The translations under genes were made by a program, and so were the position numbers. Below the pieces are notes generated by a model that worked only from the letters and a program-made list of their open reading frames with translations, made no database searches and was not told where the DNA came from. DNA of 64,000 nucleotides from the NCBI RefSeq assembly GCF_050859505.1, contig NZ_CP193934.1:558001-622000 (forward strand), written 5' to 3'. Positions 16,232 through 23,946 of the stretch are shown here, piece by piece. The DNA is from Marinirhabdus sp050859505. GTDB taxonomy: Bacteria > Bacteroidota > Bacteroidia > Flavobacteriales > Flavobacteriaceae. Within the stretch, counting starts at the first letter, position 1; the number at the start of each line of letters is the position of its first letter.

Positions 16232-16747
16232 ATGAAAACAAATCTGCTGCTTAAAAACTTGATTGATATACTTTTCATCTTGATGGTGCCTGGAATTTTT
16301 GGGTTTTTAATAATTCTTCCTTTTGGGATGTTCAATACCACCATTGGCAATATTGAAGTAAACGGTTATGAGGAGGTTATGAATTTGCCCACCTTTTATT
16401 GGGTCGCTGTAATCGTGGGAATACTCACCTATGGTATGATGCTTTTTGCGCTGTGGTTTTTAAAGAAATCAGCTCGGTATTTTATGGACAATAATTTATT
16501 AAAGGAAGCTGTAAGCCTTAATCTTAGTAAAAGTGGTCTCTTTTTTATTCTTACCGCCGTTGGTGCTTTGGGAAGTTATATTGCCATTTGGATTGCAAGT
16601 TTTGACGGGGCAGGAGTATCGCTTCAGTATGGAGACACTATTTTTATACCCTTATTTTTAGCTATTATTGGTTTGTTCTTTAAGATGATTTCTAACGCGC
16701 TTACCAATGCCAGATTATTAAAAGAAGAAAACGATTTAACCATATAA
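16232..16747 (+). CDS. DUF2975 family membrane protein (first copy)
   Basis: This protein has 171 residues from the ATG at 16232, with four predicted membrane segments (about 14-36, 54-76, 105-127 and 138-160) and the C-terminal sequence LLKEENDLTI. DUF2975 proteins are small four-helix membrane proteins usually encoded next to a YozG-type helix-turn-helix regulator; their function is unknown. A longer frame from 16124 covers the promoter and is rejected. This copy is the first gene of an operon holding three DUF2975 paralogues and the regulator. Its last 20 bases recur almost unchanged at the end of the next gene. Confidence 0.82.
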   Translation: MKTNLLLKNLIDILFILMVPGIFGFLIILPFGMFNTTIGNIEVNGYEEVMNLPTFYWVAVIVGILTYGMMLFALWFLKKSARYFMDNNLLKEAVSLNLSKSGLFFILTAVGALGSYIAIWIASFDGAGVSLQYGDTIFIPLFLAIIGLFFKMISNALTNARLLKEENDLTI

Positions 16748-16757
16748 CTAACTTGCT

Positions 16758-17261
16758 ATGAAAAATAATGCTACCGTTGTTGCTCTTTTGTTGATCGTGC
16801 TTTTCTTTATGCTTATCTGGCCATTTTCAATGTACTTTTCAGGGCTTCCAACACTTTCCGTATTTGACAAGACTCACTTTATAGAAGGCAAGGTATATTC
16901 AAGCATTTGGATTAATGCAGTGCTGCTAAATAACATCATCTTAAGTCTTGTAATTACTATCACTGGCATTCTTCTACTTATGGCTTTCAGGAAATGGAAT
17001 ACTATAAAACACTACGATGTTTCCATTATCAAAAAACTAGATGTTTGCGCCTATCTTTTTATTACTGAAGGGATACTAACACTATTTCTTTCGCTTAGAG
17101 TTCCAAGGCAAGACTTTACCAAAACCGACATGTTTAACGCCCTTCATTTAGATTTTTTACACGGCACATTTCTATTGGTTATAGGACTCCTATTTGCACT
17201 CATAACTGCCATACTTACCAACGCCAAACTTGTAAAGGACGAAAACGATTTAACCATATAA
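16758..17261 (+). CDS. DUF2975 family membrane protein (second copy)
   Basis: The protein has 167 residues with four hydrophobic segments (about 7-30, 50-75, 90-112 and 128-155) and the tail LVKDENDLTI, shared with the first copy. It follows the first copy after ten bases and stops three bases before the regulator gene, so the three are cotranscribed. The sequences differ along most of their length, so the duplication is not recent except at the conserved tail. Function unknown; the adjacency suggests a membrane sensor or a regulated partner of the regulator. Confidence 0.8.
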   Translation: MKNNATVVALLLIVLFFMLIWPFSMYFSGLPTLSVFDKTHFIEGKVYSSIWINAVLLNNIILSLVITITGILLLMAFRKWNTIKHYDVSIIKKLDVCAYLFITEGILTLFLSLRVPRQDFTKTDMFNALHLDFLHGTFLLVIGLLFALITAILTNAKLVKDENDLTI

Positions 17262-17264
17262 CTT

Positions 17265-17468
17265 ATGCCTATTCAAATAAATCTAGATACCATTTTGGCC
17301 CAACGAGATATGAAAGGCAAGGAGCTGGCAGAAATCGTAGGCATTACCGAAGCCAACTTATCTATTCTCCGTTCGGGCAAGGCAAAAGCGGTTCGCTTTA
17401 GCACCCTGGAAGCCATTTGCGAGGCGTTGGAGTGTCAGCCGGGGGATATTTTAGAATACATTACCTAA
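17265..17468 (+). CDS. YozG-type helix-turn-helix transcriptional regulator
   Basis: A 67-residue Cro/C1-type DNA-binding protein: helix-turn-helix across GKELAEIVGITEANLSILRS, then the family ending STLEAICEALECQPGDILEY. Small regulators of this type (YozG/YgzD group) are nearly always paired with DUF2975 proteins. It has no ligand domain, so signal input probably comes from the membrane partners or protein turnover. It is likely to bind the inverted repeat at 16177-16230 that brackets the operon promoter, but that is inference. Confidence 0.88.
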   Translation: MPIQINLDTILAQRDMKGKELAEIVGITEANLSILRSGKAKAVRFSTLEAICEALECQPGDILEYIT

Positions 17469-17508
17469 ATCCCTAAGGAGGGAAATCTTAACCTAATAAC
17501 ATTACAGT

Positions 17509-18033
17509 ATGAAAACAAACACATCACAAATACTATCCTTCATGAAAATACTCTTTTGGATCGTTTTTATTGGCCTGCTTATCCAAGCGGGAGCATTGCT
17601 CACTACCTATTGTATGAGTCTTTTTAATCCAGAAGTTTCCAAAGATTTGTATCTGGGACTGGATCTTTTTGCTTTGCAGGAATGGAGCACGTATCAGTAC
17701 ACCAATCATGTTTCGTTTTTGGCGGCGTTCTTATTGATTAAAGCGTATATCGCCTATTTAGTCATTACGGTTTTTTCAAAGATTAATCTTAACAGTCCGT
17801 TTAGTGAAGTGGTTTCGGAGCATCTTTCGAAAATTAGTTATGTTGCCTTAACAGCAGGCTTTTTAGCAATCATTGCACAAGGGCACACCAAATGGTTGGC
17901 AAAATCTGGAATGGAATTAAGCCAAGATTGGGGTAGCGGGGAGTTTTTATTCCTCGCAGGAATCATTTTTATTATGGCACAAGTATTTAAAAAAGGTATT
18001 GAACTACAAACCGAAAATGAATTGACTATTTAA
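17509..18033 (+). CDS. DUF2975 family membrane protein (third copy)
   Basis: This protein has 174 residues with four membrane segments (about 12-34, 66-88, 107-126 and 138-158) and the tail ELQTENELTI, a slightly changed form of the ENDLTI end of the other two copies. It follows the regulator after 40 bases that contain the ribosome-binding-like AAGGAGG at 17474-17480, unusual in this low-SD lineage. It is probably the last gene of the operon; the GNAT gene begins 28 bases later and may be read through. Confidence 0.8.
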   Translation: MKTNTSQILSFMKILFWIVFIGLLIQAGALLTTYCMSLFNPEVSKDLYLGLDLFALQEWSTYQYTNHVSFLAAFLLIKAYIAYLVITVFSKINLNSPFSEVVSEHLSKISYVALTAGFLAIIAQGHTKWLAKSGMELSQDWGSGEFLFLAGIIFIMAQVFKKGIELQTENELTI

Positions 18034-18061
18034 CTATCTTAGAGGGTAAATTCATTGCAAC

Positions 18062-18616
18062 ATGATTACCTACACACGTTCTACTTCCGAAGAAGAATTA
18101 AAGCAAGTTTTGCAGTTGCAACAACGCAATCTCCCCGTTTCCGTTTCCGAAGCAGATCAAAAAACCGAAGGCTTTGTAACCGTAGTTCACGATTTGGAAC
18201 TCCTGAAAGCCATGCACGACACATGCCCGCATATTTTAGCCAAAGATGGGGATACGGTTGTAGGATACGCGCTAAGCATGCATCCCGATTTTGGGGAGCG
18301 TATTGAGGTTTTGAAGCCTATGTTTGAGCAGATAAATACTATCTTGAACTCACCTCAACCGATGCCGCAACAGCTACGGCATGACTTTGTGGTGATGGGG
18401 CAGATATGTGTTGACAAAGCTTATAGAAAGCAAGGAATCTTCAGGAATCTGTATACAACTATGCGAGTACAATTGTTACCGCCTTTTTCAGCCATTATAA
18501 CGGAAGTAGATGCTAAAAATGAACGCTCTCTGAATGCTCATTATGCCGTTGGGTTTGAAGAGTTGGGGAATTATACTGCTGGTGGGCAGGAATGGGTGTT
18601 GCTTTCCTTAAAGTAG
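18062..18616 (+). CDS. GNAT family N-acetyltransferase
   Basis: A 184-residue single-domain protein with the GNAT core: RSTSEEELKQVLQLQQRNLP at the start, VVMGQICVDKAYRKQGIFRN carrying the acetyl-CoA-binding Q/R-x-x-G-x-G/A-like loop, then AIITEVDAKNERSLNAHYAVGFEE, the typical end. It should transfer an acetyl group to an amine; the substrate is unknown. It lies 28 bases past the third DUF2975 gene, so it might be cotranscribed, and is convergent with the next gene with only seven bases between. Confidence 0.85.
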   Translation: MITYTRSTSEEELKQVLQLQQRNLPVSVSEADQKTEGFVTVVHDLELLKAMHDTCPHILAKDGDTVVGYALSMHPDFGERIEVLKPMFEQINTILNSPQPMPQQLRHDFVVMGQICVDKAYRKQGIFRNLYTTMRVQLLPPFSAIITEVDAKNERSLNAHYAVGFEELGNYTAGGQEWVLLSLK

Positions 18617-18623
18617 TAGGATC

Positions 18624-19667
18624 TTAAGCCATCTCAACCCATTTTGAATTATGAGGGTCGCTAGCATCCAACAAATCAATTTCTAGTTTTTTAGCTAGTT
18701 TTTCACCTATTGCTAGTGCATTTGCAAAGTCGTTACTTCCCGAGATATTAATTCGTTTATTGGTATTATACCATAGATTTATTTGAAACTGCCCTTCTAT
18801 TTTCTGATATACTGAAATATAATCCAGCTGAGCCAATTGTCGCCACTTCCCCCATTTTATAGGGCCAATGTTATGGATTATCCTAAATTGATTGTTTTCC
18901 AGATCGAAAAGATAATCATTAACCATTGAAAATCGAACTCCTGTTGCCATCAACATCACCAATAGTTCGATACTATTCACGATTGATCTCAATCGTTGAT
19001 TTAATAATTCAATTTCCAAAAAAACCATATACAAAATCACAAAGGACAACGTAAAGCAAGCTCCTGCGATAACAGTATGCCAAAATGGCCTATTCCCCTG
19101 TGTGAAATATGCGTCTACTTTAGTTTTCTCTTTGGAAATAAATGCTGTACTAATATCCCCTACAACAAACTGCTGATTGGTCATTCCGTTATGAAATTCA
19201 ATATCAAGCTGTTTTGCAAGATGAGTAGCACGTTTAATGGCGGCTTTGCTATCGAAACATGAGTCAATAAAGAAGTGCTTGTTGGAATCGTACCATAAGT
19301 TTATTTCAAAATTAGTTTCGGGGTTTTCAAAAACTGAAACGTATTCTAAATTTTGAAACCGTTTCCAGCTGCCAAAGCCTATTATTCCGACCCTTTTGAC
19401 AATTTTATAGCGTCTATTCTTAAAATCGAAGTGATAATCGCGCACCATTCCAAAGACAGTTCCAAGAATAATAAAAAGCATGGCCGCAAAAGGCCATCCC
19501 AAGATTACTTCAATAGTACTTACATCGCTTTTAGTGTTTAGCACTTCGTAACCATCCCATAAGATGACTAAGGCTATACAAAAACAGACGAAAGGAAATA
19601 GTAATTTGTACCAGGCCTTTTTACCTCGTACTATTGTTATATTGGTTTCATTGGTTAACATACGCAA
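18624..19667 (-). CDS. Membrane protein with two duplicated halves
   Basis: I do not recognise this 347-residue protein, but it is an internal duplication. Each half has two hydrophobic segments (about 18-70 and 190-245) followed by a soluble domain. The matching lines are MVRDYHFDFKNRRYKIVKRVG with MVNDYLFDLENNQFRIIHNIG, FGSWKRFQNLEYVSVFE with WGKWRQLAQLDYISVYQ, and FEINLWYDSNKHFFI with FQINLWYNTNKRINI. The soluble parts look like PH-like or similar beta-rich domains. It stands alone; the convergent GNAT gene is seven bases away. Confidence 0.7.
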   Translation of the reverse strand: MRMLTNETNITIVRGKKAWYKLLFPFVCFCIALVILWDGYEVLNTKSDVSTIEVILGWPFAAMLFIILGTVFGMVRDYHFDFKNRRYKIVKRVGIIGFGSWKRFQNLEYVSVFENPETNFEINLWYDSNKHFFIDSCFDSKAAIKRATHLAKQLDIEFHNGMTNQQFVVGDISTAFISKEKTKVDAYFTQGNRPFWHTVIAGACFTLSFVILYMVFLEIELLNQRLRSIVNSIELLVMLMATGVRFSMVNDYLFDLENNQFRIIHNIGPIKWGKWRQLAQLDYISVYQKIEGQFQINLWYNTNKRINISGSNDFANALAIGEKLAKKLEIDLLDASDPHNSKWVEMA

Positions 19668-19749
19668 GTATACAAAAATCTAGTAAGTATGCGCTCGTTG
19701 TGTGACCGCTACTTGGGTCAAGGGGAATGGAAATAAAAAATCTCAAACT

Positions 19750-19787
19750 CGCCCCTCTACCCTGCGGGCATCTCCCCTAAAAGGGAG
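19750..19787. repeat. CCCCTCT...GGGGAG-type hairpin repeat downstream of atpC
   Basis: It reads CGCCCCTCTACCCTGCGGGC followed by ATCTCCCCTAAAAGGGAG. The second part forms the hairpin CTCCCCT/AGGGAG. It is close to the copy inside bioF at 15168-15204. Confidence 0.65.
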
Positions 19788-19802
19788 ACTATTCTTTAAA
19801 CA

Positions 19803-19825
19803 AAAAACACCCCGTTAAGGGTGTT
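19803..19825 (-). terminator. Terminator of the atpD-atpC unit
   Basis: On the minus strand AACACCC and GGGTGTT (19819-19825 and 19806-19812) form a seven-base stem followed by a run of T residues. It lies about 100 bases beyond the atpC stop. Confidence 0.65.
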
Positions 19826-19923
19826 CTATTTTTAAATATTGCAATTTGTTTATTTTATATCACTTTAAAAGCTAGCTGAGCGATATAGAAAATGCGGTAA
19901 GCATTTTATAAACTGTATTGGAA

Positions 19924-20199
19924 CTAGTCTGCGAGTACGATTACTTTATTGTCGCTACACTCTACAGTTCCGCCTTTTATCTGCATGGTCCATTTCCCAT
20001 CTTTTTGGATGAAGTTTTTGGCATGTGCTTCGGCGATGGTTGGGTTTCCTTTAAAACGTACTTCACCTGCTACCAATAAAGAAACAATAGCAGCGTGGTT
20101 GTTTAACATCTGAAACTCACCGTCCATTCCTGGCACCGTTACACTTTCTACTTCACCGCTTACCAAAGAAGCTTCTGGGGTTACTATTTCGAGGTACAT
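19924..20199 (-). CDS. atpC: ATP synthase F1 epsilon subunit (short form)
   Basis: The epsilon subunit links the rotor to F1 and can inhibit hydrolysis. This one is 91 residues, only the N-terminal beta-sandwich (MYLEIVTPEASLVSGEVESV, VPGMDGEFQMLNNHAAIVSLL). The C-terminal helical hairpin that inhibits ATP hydrolysis in other bacteria is absent, as is normal in Bacteroidota. It follows atpD but with a 176-base spacer holding a hairpin repeat. The remaining ATP synthase genes are elsewhere, the usual split arrangement of this phylum. Confidence 0.93.
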   Translation of the reverse strand: MYLEIVTPEASLVSGEVESVTVPGMDGEFQMLNNHAAIVSLLVAGEVRFKGNPTIAEAHAKNFIQKDGKWTMQIKGGTVECSDNKVIVLAD

Positions 20200-20266
20200 A
20201 ATTAACTTTATTTTTCTTTTCCACGAAGGTGGAAAACTATATTCTTATTAAATGAAGTGACAACTT

Positions 20267-20304
20267 GTCCCCTCTCCGCCGCGGCGGATCTCCCCGAAGG
20301 GGAG
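20267..20304. repeat. Hairpin repeat between atpD and atpC
   Basis: It reads GTCCCCTCTCCGCC then GCGGCGGATCTCCCCGAAGG ending GGAG. It combines the TCCGCC/GGCGGA palindrome with the CTCCCCGAAGGGGAG hairpin. The first eight and last seventeen bases match the bioF insertion at 15168-15204. Confidence 0.65.
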
Positions 20305-20375
20305 AATTATTCATCTTTTCAATTAAAATTGTATCACTATTCACTGGCTACTGCTCACTGAATACTGGCTACTGA

Positions 20376-21881
20376 TTACGCTTCCGCTAGCATTTTCTCT
20401 CCAGCCTCGATTGCTTCTTCAATAGAACCTTTCAAGTTGAAAGCTGCTTCCGGCAGGTGATCTAACTCACCGTCCATAATCATATTAAAACCTTTAATGG
20501 TTTCTTTAATATCTACCAATACTCCTGGGATTCCTGTAAACTGTTCTGCCACGTGGAAAGGTTGTGATAAAAAACGTTGTACACGACGTGCACGGTTTAC
20601 GGCCATTTTATCTTCTTCAGATAATTCTTCCATCCCTAGAATAGCAATAATATCCTGTAATTCTTTATAGCGCTGTAACAACTCTTTTACACGTTGTGCA
20701 CAGTCGTAATGCTCATCACCTAAGATGGCAGCTGTTAAAATTCTAGACGTTGAATCTAGTGGATCTACCGCTGGGTAAATACCTAGCTCTGCAATTTTTC
20801 TTGAAAGTACCGTTGTTGCATCCAGGTGAGCAAACGTTGTTGCTGGTGCTGGATCGGTAAGGTCATCTGCAGGTACGTAAACCGCTTGTACAGATGTAAT
20901 AGACCCTCTTTTAGTAGAAGTAATACGTTCCTGCATCGCACCCATCTCGGTAGCTAATGTTGGTTGGTATCCTACTGCAGATGGCATACGACCTAGAAGT
21001 GCCGATACCTCAGAACCTGCTTGTGTAAAACGGAAAATGTTATCTACGAAGAAAAGTACATCTTTTCCTTGTCCATCCCCTGCTCCATCACGGAAGTATT
21101 CTGCTATGGTTAAACCAGACAAGGCAACACGTGCACGAGCTCCAGGTGGTTCGTTCATTTGTCCAAATACAAACGTTGCTTTCGATTCTCTCATCTTCAT
21201 CTTGTCTACTTTAGACAAGTCCCATCCGCCTGCTTCCATGGAGTGCATAAAATCATCACCGTATTTAATAATACCAGATTCTAGCATCTCTCTTAAAAGG
21301 TCATTTCCTTCACGTGTACGTTCCCCTACTCCTGCGAATACTGAAAGTCCACCGTGACCTTTTGCAATGTTGTTAATCAATTCCTGGATCAATACTGTTT
21401 TTCCTACACCAGCACCACCAAAAAGACCAATTTTACCACCTTTTGCATACGGCTCAATAAGGTCAATTACCTTAATCCCTGTAAAAAGTACTTCAGACGA
21501 AGTTGAAAGATCTTCAAATTTTGGAGCTTCACGGTGAATTGGCAATCCGTTCTCTCCCTCTTTCGGAAGATCACCAAGACCATCAATAGCATCACCAATC
21601 ACGTTAAAAAGACGCCCGTAAACATCTTCACCAATAGGCATTTGAATAGGAGATCCTGTTGACACAGCGTCCACACCTCGACTTAAACCATCGGTAGAGT
21701 CCATAGAGATGGTACGTACCGTGTTTTCACCAACGTGAGATTGTACTTCAAGAATCAATTTATTTCCGTGGTTATCTACTAAAAGACTGTCGTAAATATT
21801 TGGAAGTTCAGCTCCGTTCGCAAACTCAACGTCTACTACTGGGCCAATAATCTGTGCAACTTTTCCTGTAACTTGTGCCAT
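20376..21881 (-). CDS. atpD: ATP synthase F1 beta subunit
   Basis: The catalytic subunit of the F-type ATP synthase, 501 residues. Walker A is GGAGVGKTVLIQEL, the Walker B-region is GKDVLFFVDNIFRF, and the DELSEED-equivalent loop reads ELSEEDK near residue 415. It binds the adenine nucleotides that are made or split in each third of the rotary cycle. A good promoter lies upstream (21943-21974) with a small hairpin in the leader (GGGTGT/ACACCC at 21911-21927). atpC follows at a distance. Confidence 0.97.
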   Translation of the reverse strand: MAQVTGKVAQIIGPVVDVEFANGAELPNIYDSLLVDNHGNKLILEVQSHVGENTVRTISMDSTDGLSRGVDAVSTGSPIQMPIGEDVYGRLFNVIGDAIDGLGDLPKEGENGLPIHREAPKFEDLSTSSEVLFTGIKVIDLIEPYAKGGKIGLFGGAGVGKTVLIQELINNIAKGHGGLSVFAGVGERTREGNDLLREMLESGIIKYGDDFMHSMEAGGWDLSKVDKMKMRESKATFVFGQMNEPPGARARVALSGLTIAEYFRDGAGDGQGKDVLFFVDNIFRFTQAGSEVSALLGRMPSAVGYQPTLATEMGAMQERITSTKRGSITSVQAVYVPADDLTDPAPATTFAHLDATTVLSRKIAELGIYPAVDPLDSTSRILTAAILGDEHYDCAQRVKELLQRYKELQDIIAILGMEELSEEDKMAVNRARRVQRFLSQPFHVAEQFTGIPGVLVDIKETIKGFNMIMDGELDHLPEAAFNLKGSIEEAIEAGEKMLAEA

Positions 21882-21942
21882 TGTTAACTGTATCTGTTTT
21901 AGTTATATACGGGTGTACAAAACACCCCTTTTTTCAACGGTG

Positions 21943-21974
21943 CAAAGATAGTTTTTTCTTGGTTAATATTACAA
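21943..21974 (-). promoter_or_regulatory. Promoter of atpD
   Basis: On the minus strand TTG (21974-21972), a 21-base spacer, and TATCTTTG (21950-21943) fit the Bacteroidota consensus. The untranslated leader is about 60 bases and holds a six-base hairpin. Confidence 0.65.
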
Positions 21975-22061
21975 CGGATTTTTACTAAAAATTTTACACC
22001 TTCTTTAAATAGGGGTTCGGAAGGCTTGTTAAGATGCTCACGAGAATCATTAGAAGGGTAT

Positions 22062-22955
22062 TTACAGAGGCTCGCAATAGTTTCTTATATTTTTTTTGAA
22101 TAGTTCCAGCAACTTCCCCATTAATAGATCTTCTTTTTCAATCTCTCGTCCATCAATTTCAACAACTGGAGTTAACTCGCCCATCGTTCCTGTAGCAAAA
22201 ACACCGTCTGCATTGTATAGTTGTGAGAGTGTAATGTCTTGCTCTAGAATTTCTAGGTTGTTTTTTTGGCAGAGTTCTATAACTGTAGCCCTGGTAATGC
22301 CCGGTAAGCAGGCGTGGGCATAAGGTGTAAACACTTTTCCATCTTTAACCATAAAGAGGTTACTTCCATTAAGTTCGGCTACAAAGCCGCGATCGTCTAG
22401 CATGAGACCCGCGTCTTTTCCTGCTACATTTGCCTGTATTTTTGCAATAATATTATTCAATAAATTATTGTGATGAATTTTACTATCTAAAAACTGTGGC
22501 GAATTGCGACGCTGACTTGTACTTAGTACTTTTATCCCACTGCTATTATCGTACACCAACGGCTTCCACTCTGCTAGTACTATTAAACAACTCCCATCCT
22601 GGTTAAGTCTTGGGTCCATCCCACTGGTTATTTTTTCTCCCCTGGTAAGCGTAAGCCTAATATGAGTTTCATTGTTCATCCCATTGGCATCCAATGTCAT
22701 TTTAATCGCTTTTTTAATTTCAGCCTTACTGGGAATAGCTACAAACGCGAGTGTTTTAGCACTTTCGTGTAAACGCGTTAAATGTTTTTCTAAACATACA
22801 ATACCTTCAGGATAGACCCGCAATCCTTCCCAAACTGCATCGCCGCCTTGCACCGAACTATCAAAAACCGAAACCTTGGCTTCGTTTCTAGGATACAAAC
22901 CATCTTTCACATACACCTGGATGTTTTCGTTCTTAGGATTTCGTTTCTGTAGCAT
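22062..22955 (-). CDS. Class IV PLP-dependent aminotransferase (BCAT/D-amino acid transaminase type)
   Basis: A 297-residue fold-type IV enzyme. It shows VFDSSVQGGDAVWEGLRVY near the start, the PLP lysine in FLDSKIHHNNLLNN (about Lys160), AGLMLDDRGFVAELNGSNLF, and GITRATVIELC, then FATGTMGELTPVVEID. The family includes branched-chain aminotransferases, D-amino acid transaminases and 4-amino-4-deoxychorismate lyase. The substrate is not settled. It abuts the sulfotransferase gene without a gap (stop at 22956, ATG at 22955), so the two proteins probably work in one pathway on an amino-acid-derived metabolite. Confidence 0.85.
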   Translation of the reverse strand: MLQKRNPKNENIQVYVKDGLYPRNEAKVSVFDSSVQGGDAVWEGLRVYPEGIVCLEKHLTRLHESAKTLAFVAIPSKAEIKKAIKMTLDANGMNNETHIRLTLTRGEKITSGMDPRLNQDGSCLIVLAEWKPLVYDNSSGIKVLSTSQRRNSPQFLDSKIHHNNLLNNIIAKIQANVAGKDAGLMLDDRGFVAELNGSNLFMVKDGKVFTPYAHACLPGITRATVIELCQKNNLEILEQDITLSQLYNADGVFATGTMGELTPVVEIDGREIEKEDLLMGKLLELFKKNIRNYCEPL

Positions 22956-23678
22956 TTAGTTGTTTTTTAAAATATGATTCTTTAATATAGCATAATAGTG
23001 CTGCGCTTCATCAAGTACTGGTTGTAATCTTTTTGGCATTTGCTGGCCACTACTTTTTTGAATAGCGAAACCTTCGGAGTTGTGCACATTTTTATACCAG
23101 TGTTTCGCCCAAATACCATCTTCAAGTATACCTCCTTTTTTCCAGCGAAGCATTTTTTCAGTAAAAGAAATTTCTAACAATTCACATATTTTTTTTAAAT
23201 ATGCTGGAGGGTCTTTTAATAATTCGTCGCTATCTATTACCAGTGGTGTTTTTCCTTTAGCATCCAGATACGTAAATAGTTCCGAAGCTTTTTTAATCCC
23301 TATGTCTTTTATGGTAGGGGTTTCGATCACTTTTGAAAACGAAGCCAGCAAGTTTTCAGGATGACGTATTAGAATAATGTTATTCCATTTCAGAATAAAA
23401 TCTGGCGTATCACTTAAATAATGATGCGCCATTCCTTTTATAAAAACATATTTGTCTTCTGAAATTTTATGGATGTTCTCAACAATTTTCACTTCATCCC
23501 GTTCCATTGTAGCACAAATTTTTTTTTCTGAAGGATGGGTAACAGCGGCATTTCCGTTTAAAAGATAATGGGCATAAAAAGGCTCATCTAAAACAGCGGT
23601 GTTTTCACGTTGCGCAAAACTGTACATAAGCGCTGTGGAGAGGTTTCTAGGGCCTGAAATTAGGTTGATTACTTTCAC
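22956..23678 (-). CDS. Sulfotransferase family protein
   Basis: This 240-residue protein has the PAPS-binding features of the sulfotransferase superfamily: a 5'-phosphosulphate loop at about residues 7-21 (SGPRNLSTALMYSF) and a 3'-phosphate motif RHPENLLASFSKV near 125. Sulfotransferases move sulphate from PAPS to hydroxyl or amine acceptors. It also resembles proteins annotated as branched-chain aminotransferase-linked sulfotransferases in marine bacteria, matching its position directly ahead of the class IV aminotransferase. The acceptor is unknown. Cytosolic, without signal or membrane segment. Confidence 0.8.
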   Translation of the reverse strand: MKVINLISGPRNLSTALMYSFAQRENTAVLDEPFYAHYLLNGNAAVTHPSEKKICATMERDEVKIVENIHKISEDKYVFIKGMAHHYLSDTPDFILKWNNIILIRHPENLLASFSKVIETPTIKDIGIKKASELFTYLDAKGKTPLVIDSDELLKDPPAYLKKICELLEISFTEKMLRWKKGGILEDGIWAKHWYKNVHNSEGFAIQKSSGQQMPKRLQPVLDEAQHYYAILKNHILKNN

Positions 23679-23811
23679 GGACTAAAAATAGGATTTATTC
23701 TTTGGAGCCAGGGTAGGTGTTCAAAAAATTATACAGAAAGTAGAAAAAATTCAGGAAAAACAGAAGAAAAAAGCCAATCTCTTTTTTCATTGAAACTACT
23801 AGGCGACTTCA

Positions 23812-23828
23812 AGGGTACATGGTACCCT
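23812..23828. promoter_or_regulatory. Small perfect inverted repeat upstream of the sulfotransferase gene
   Basis: AGGGTAC and GTACCCT flank ATG in the 268-base gap between glmS and the sulfotransferase gene, 134 bases before the latter's start. No T-run follows on either strand, so an operator is as likely as a hairpin terminator. Nothing else in the gap stands out. Confidence 0.35.
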
Positions 23829-23946
23829 GCCTGAATATGACATACGAACTGTCTTTCGGGCTAAAATAATTAAAAAAATTGTTTTCTGAAATCAACCCGA
23901 ACGTATTATTTAGGCACGAGCAGAAGGTGATAGTTAGTAGTGTTAC

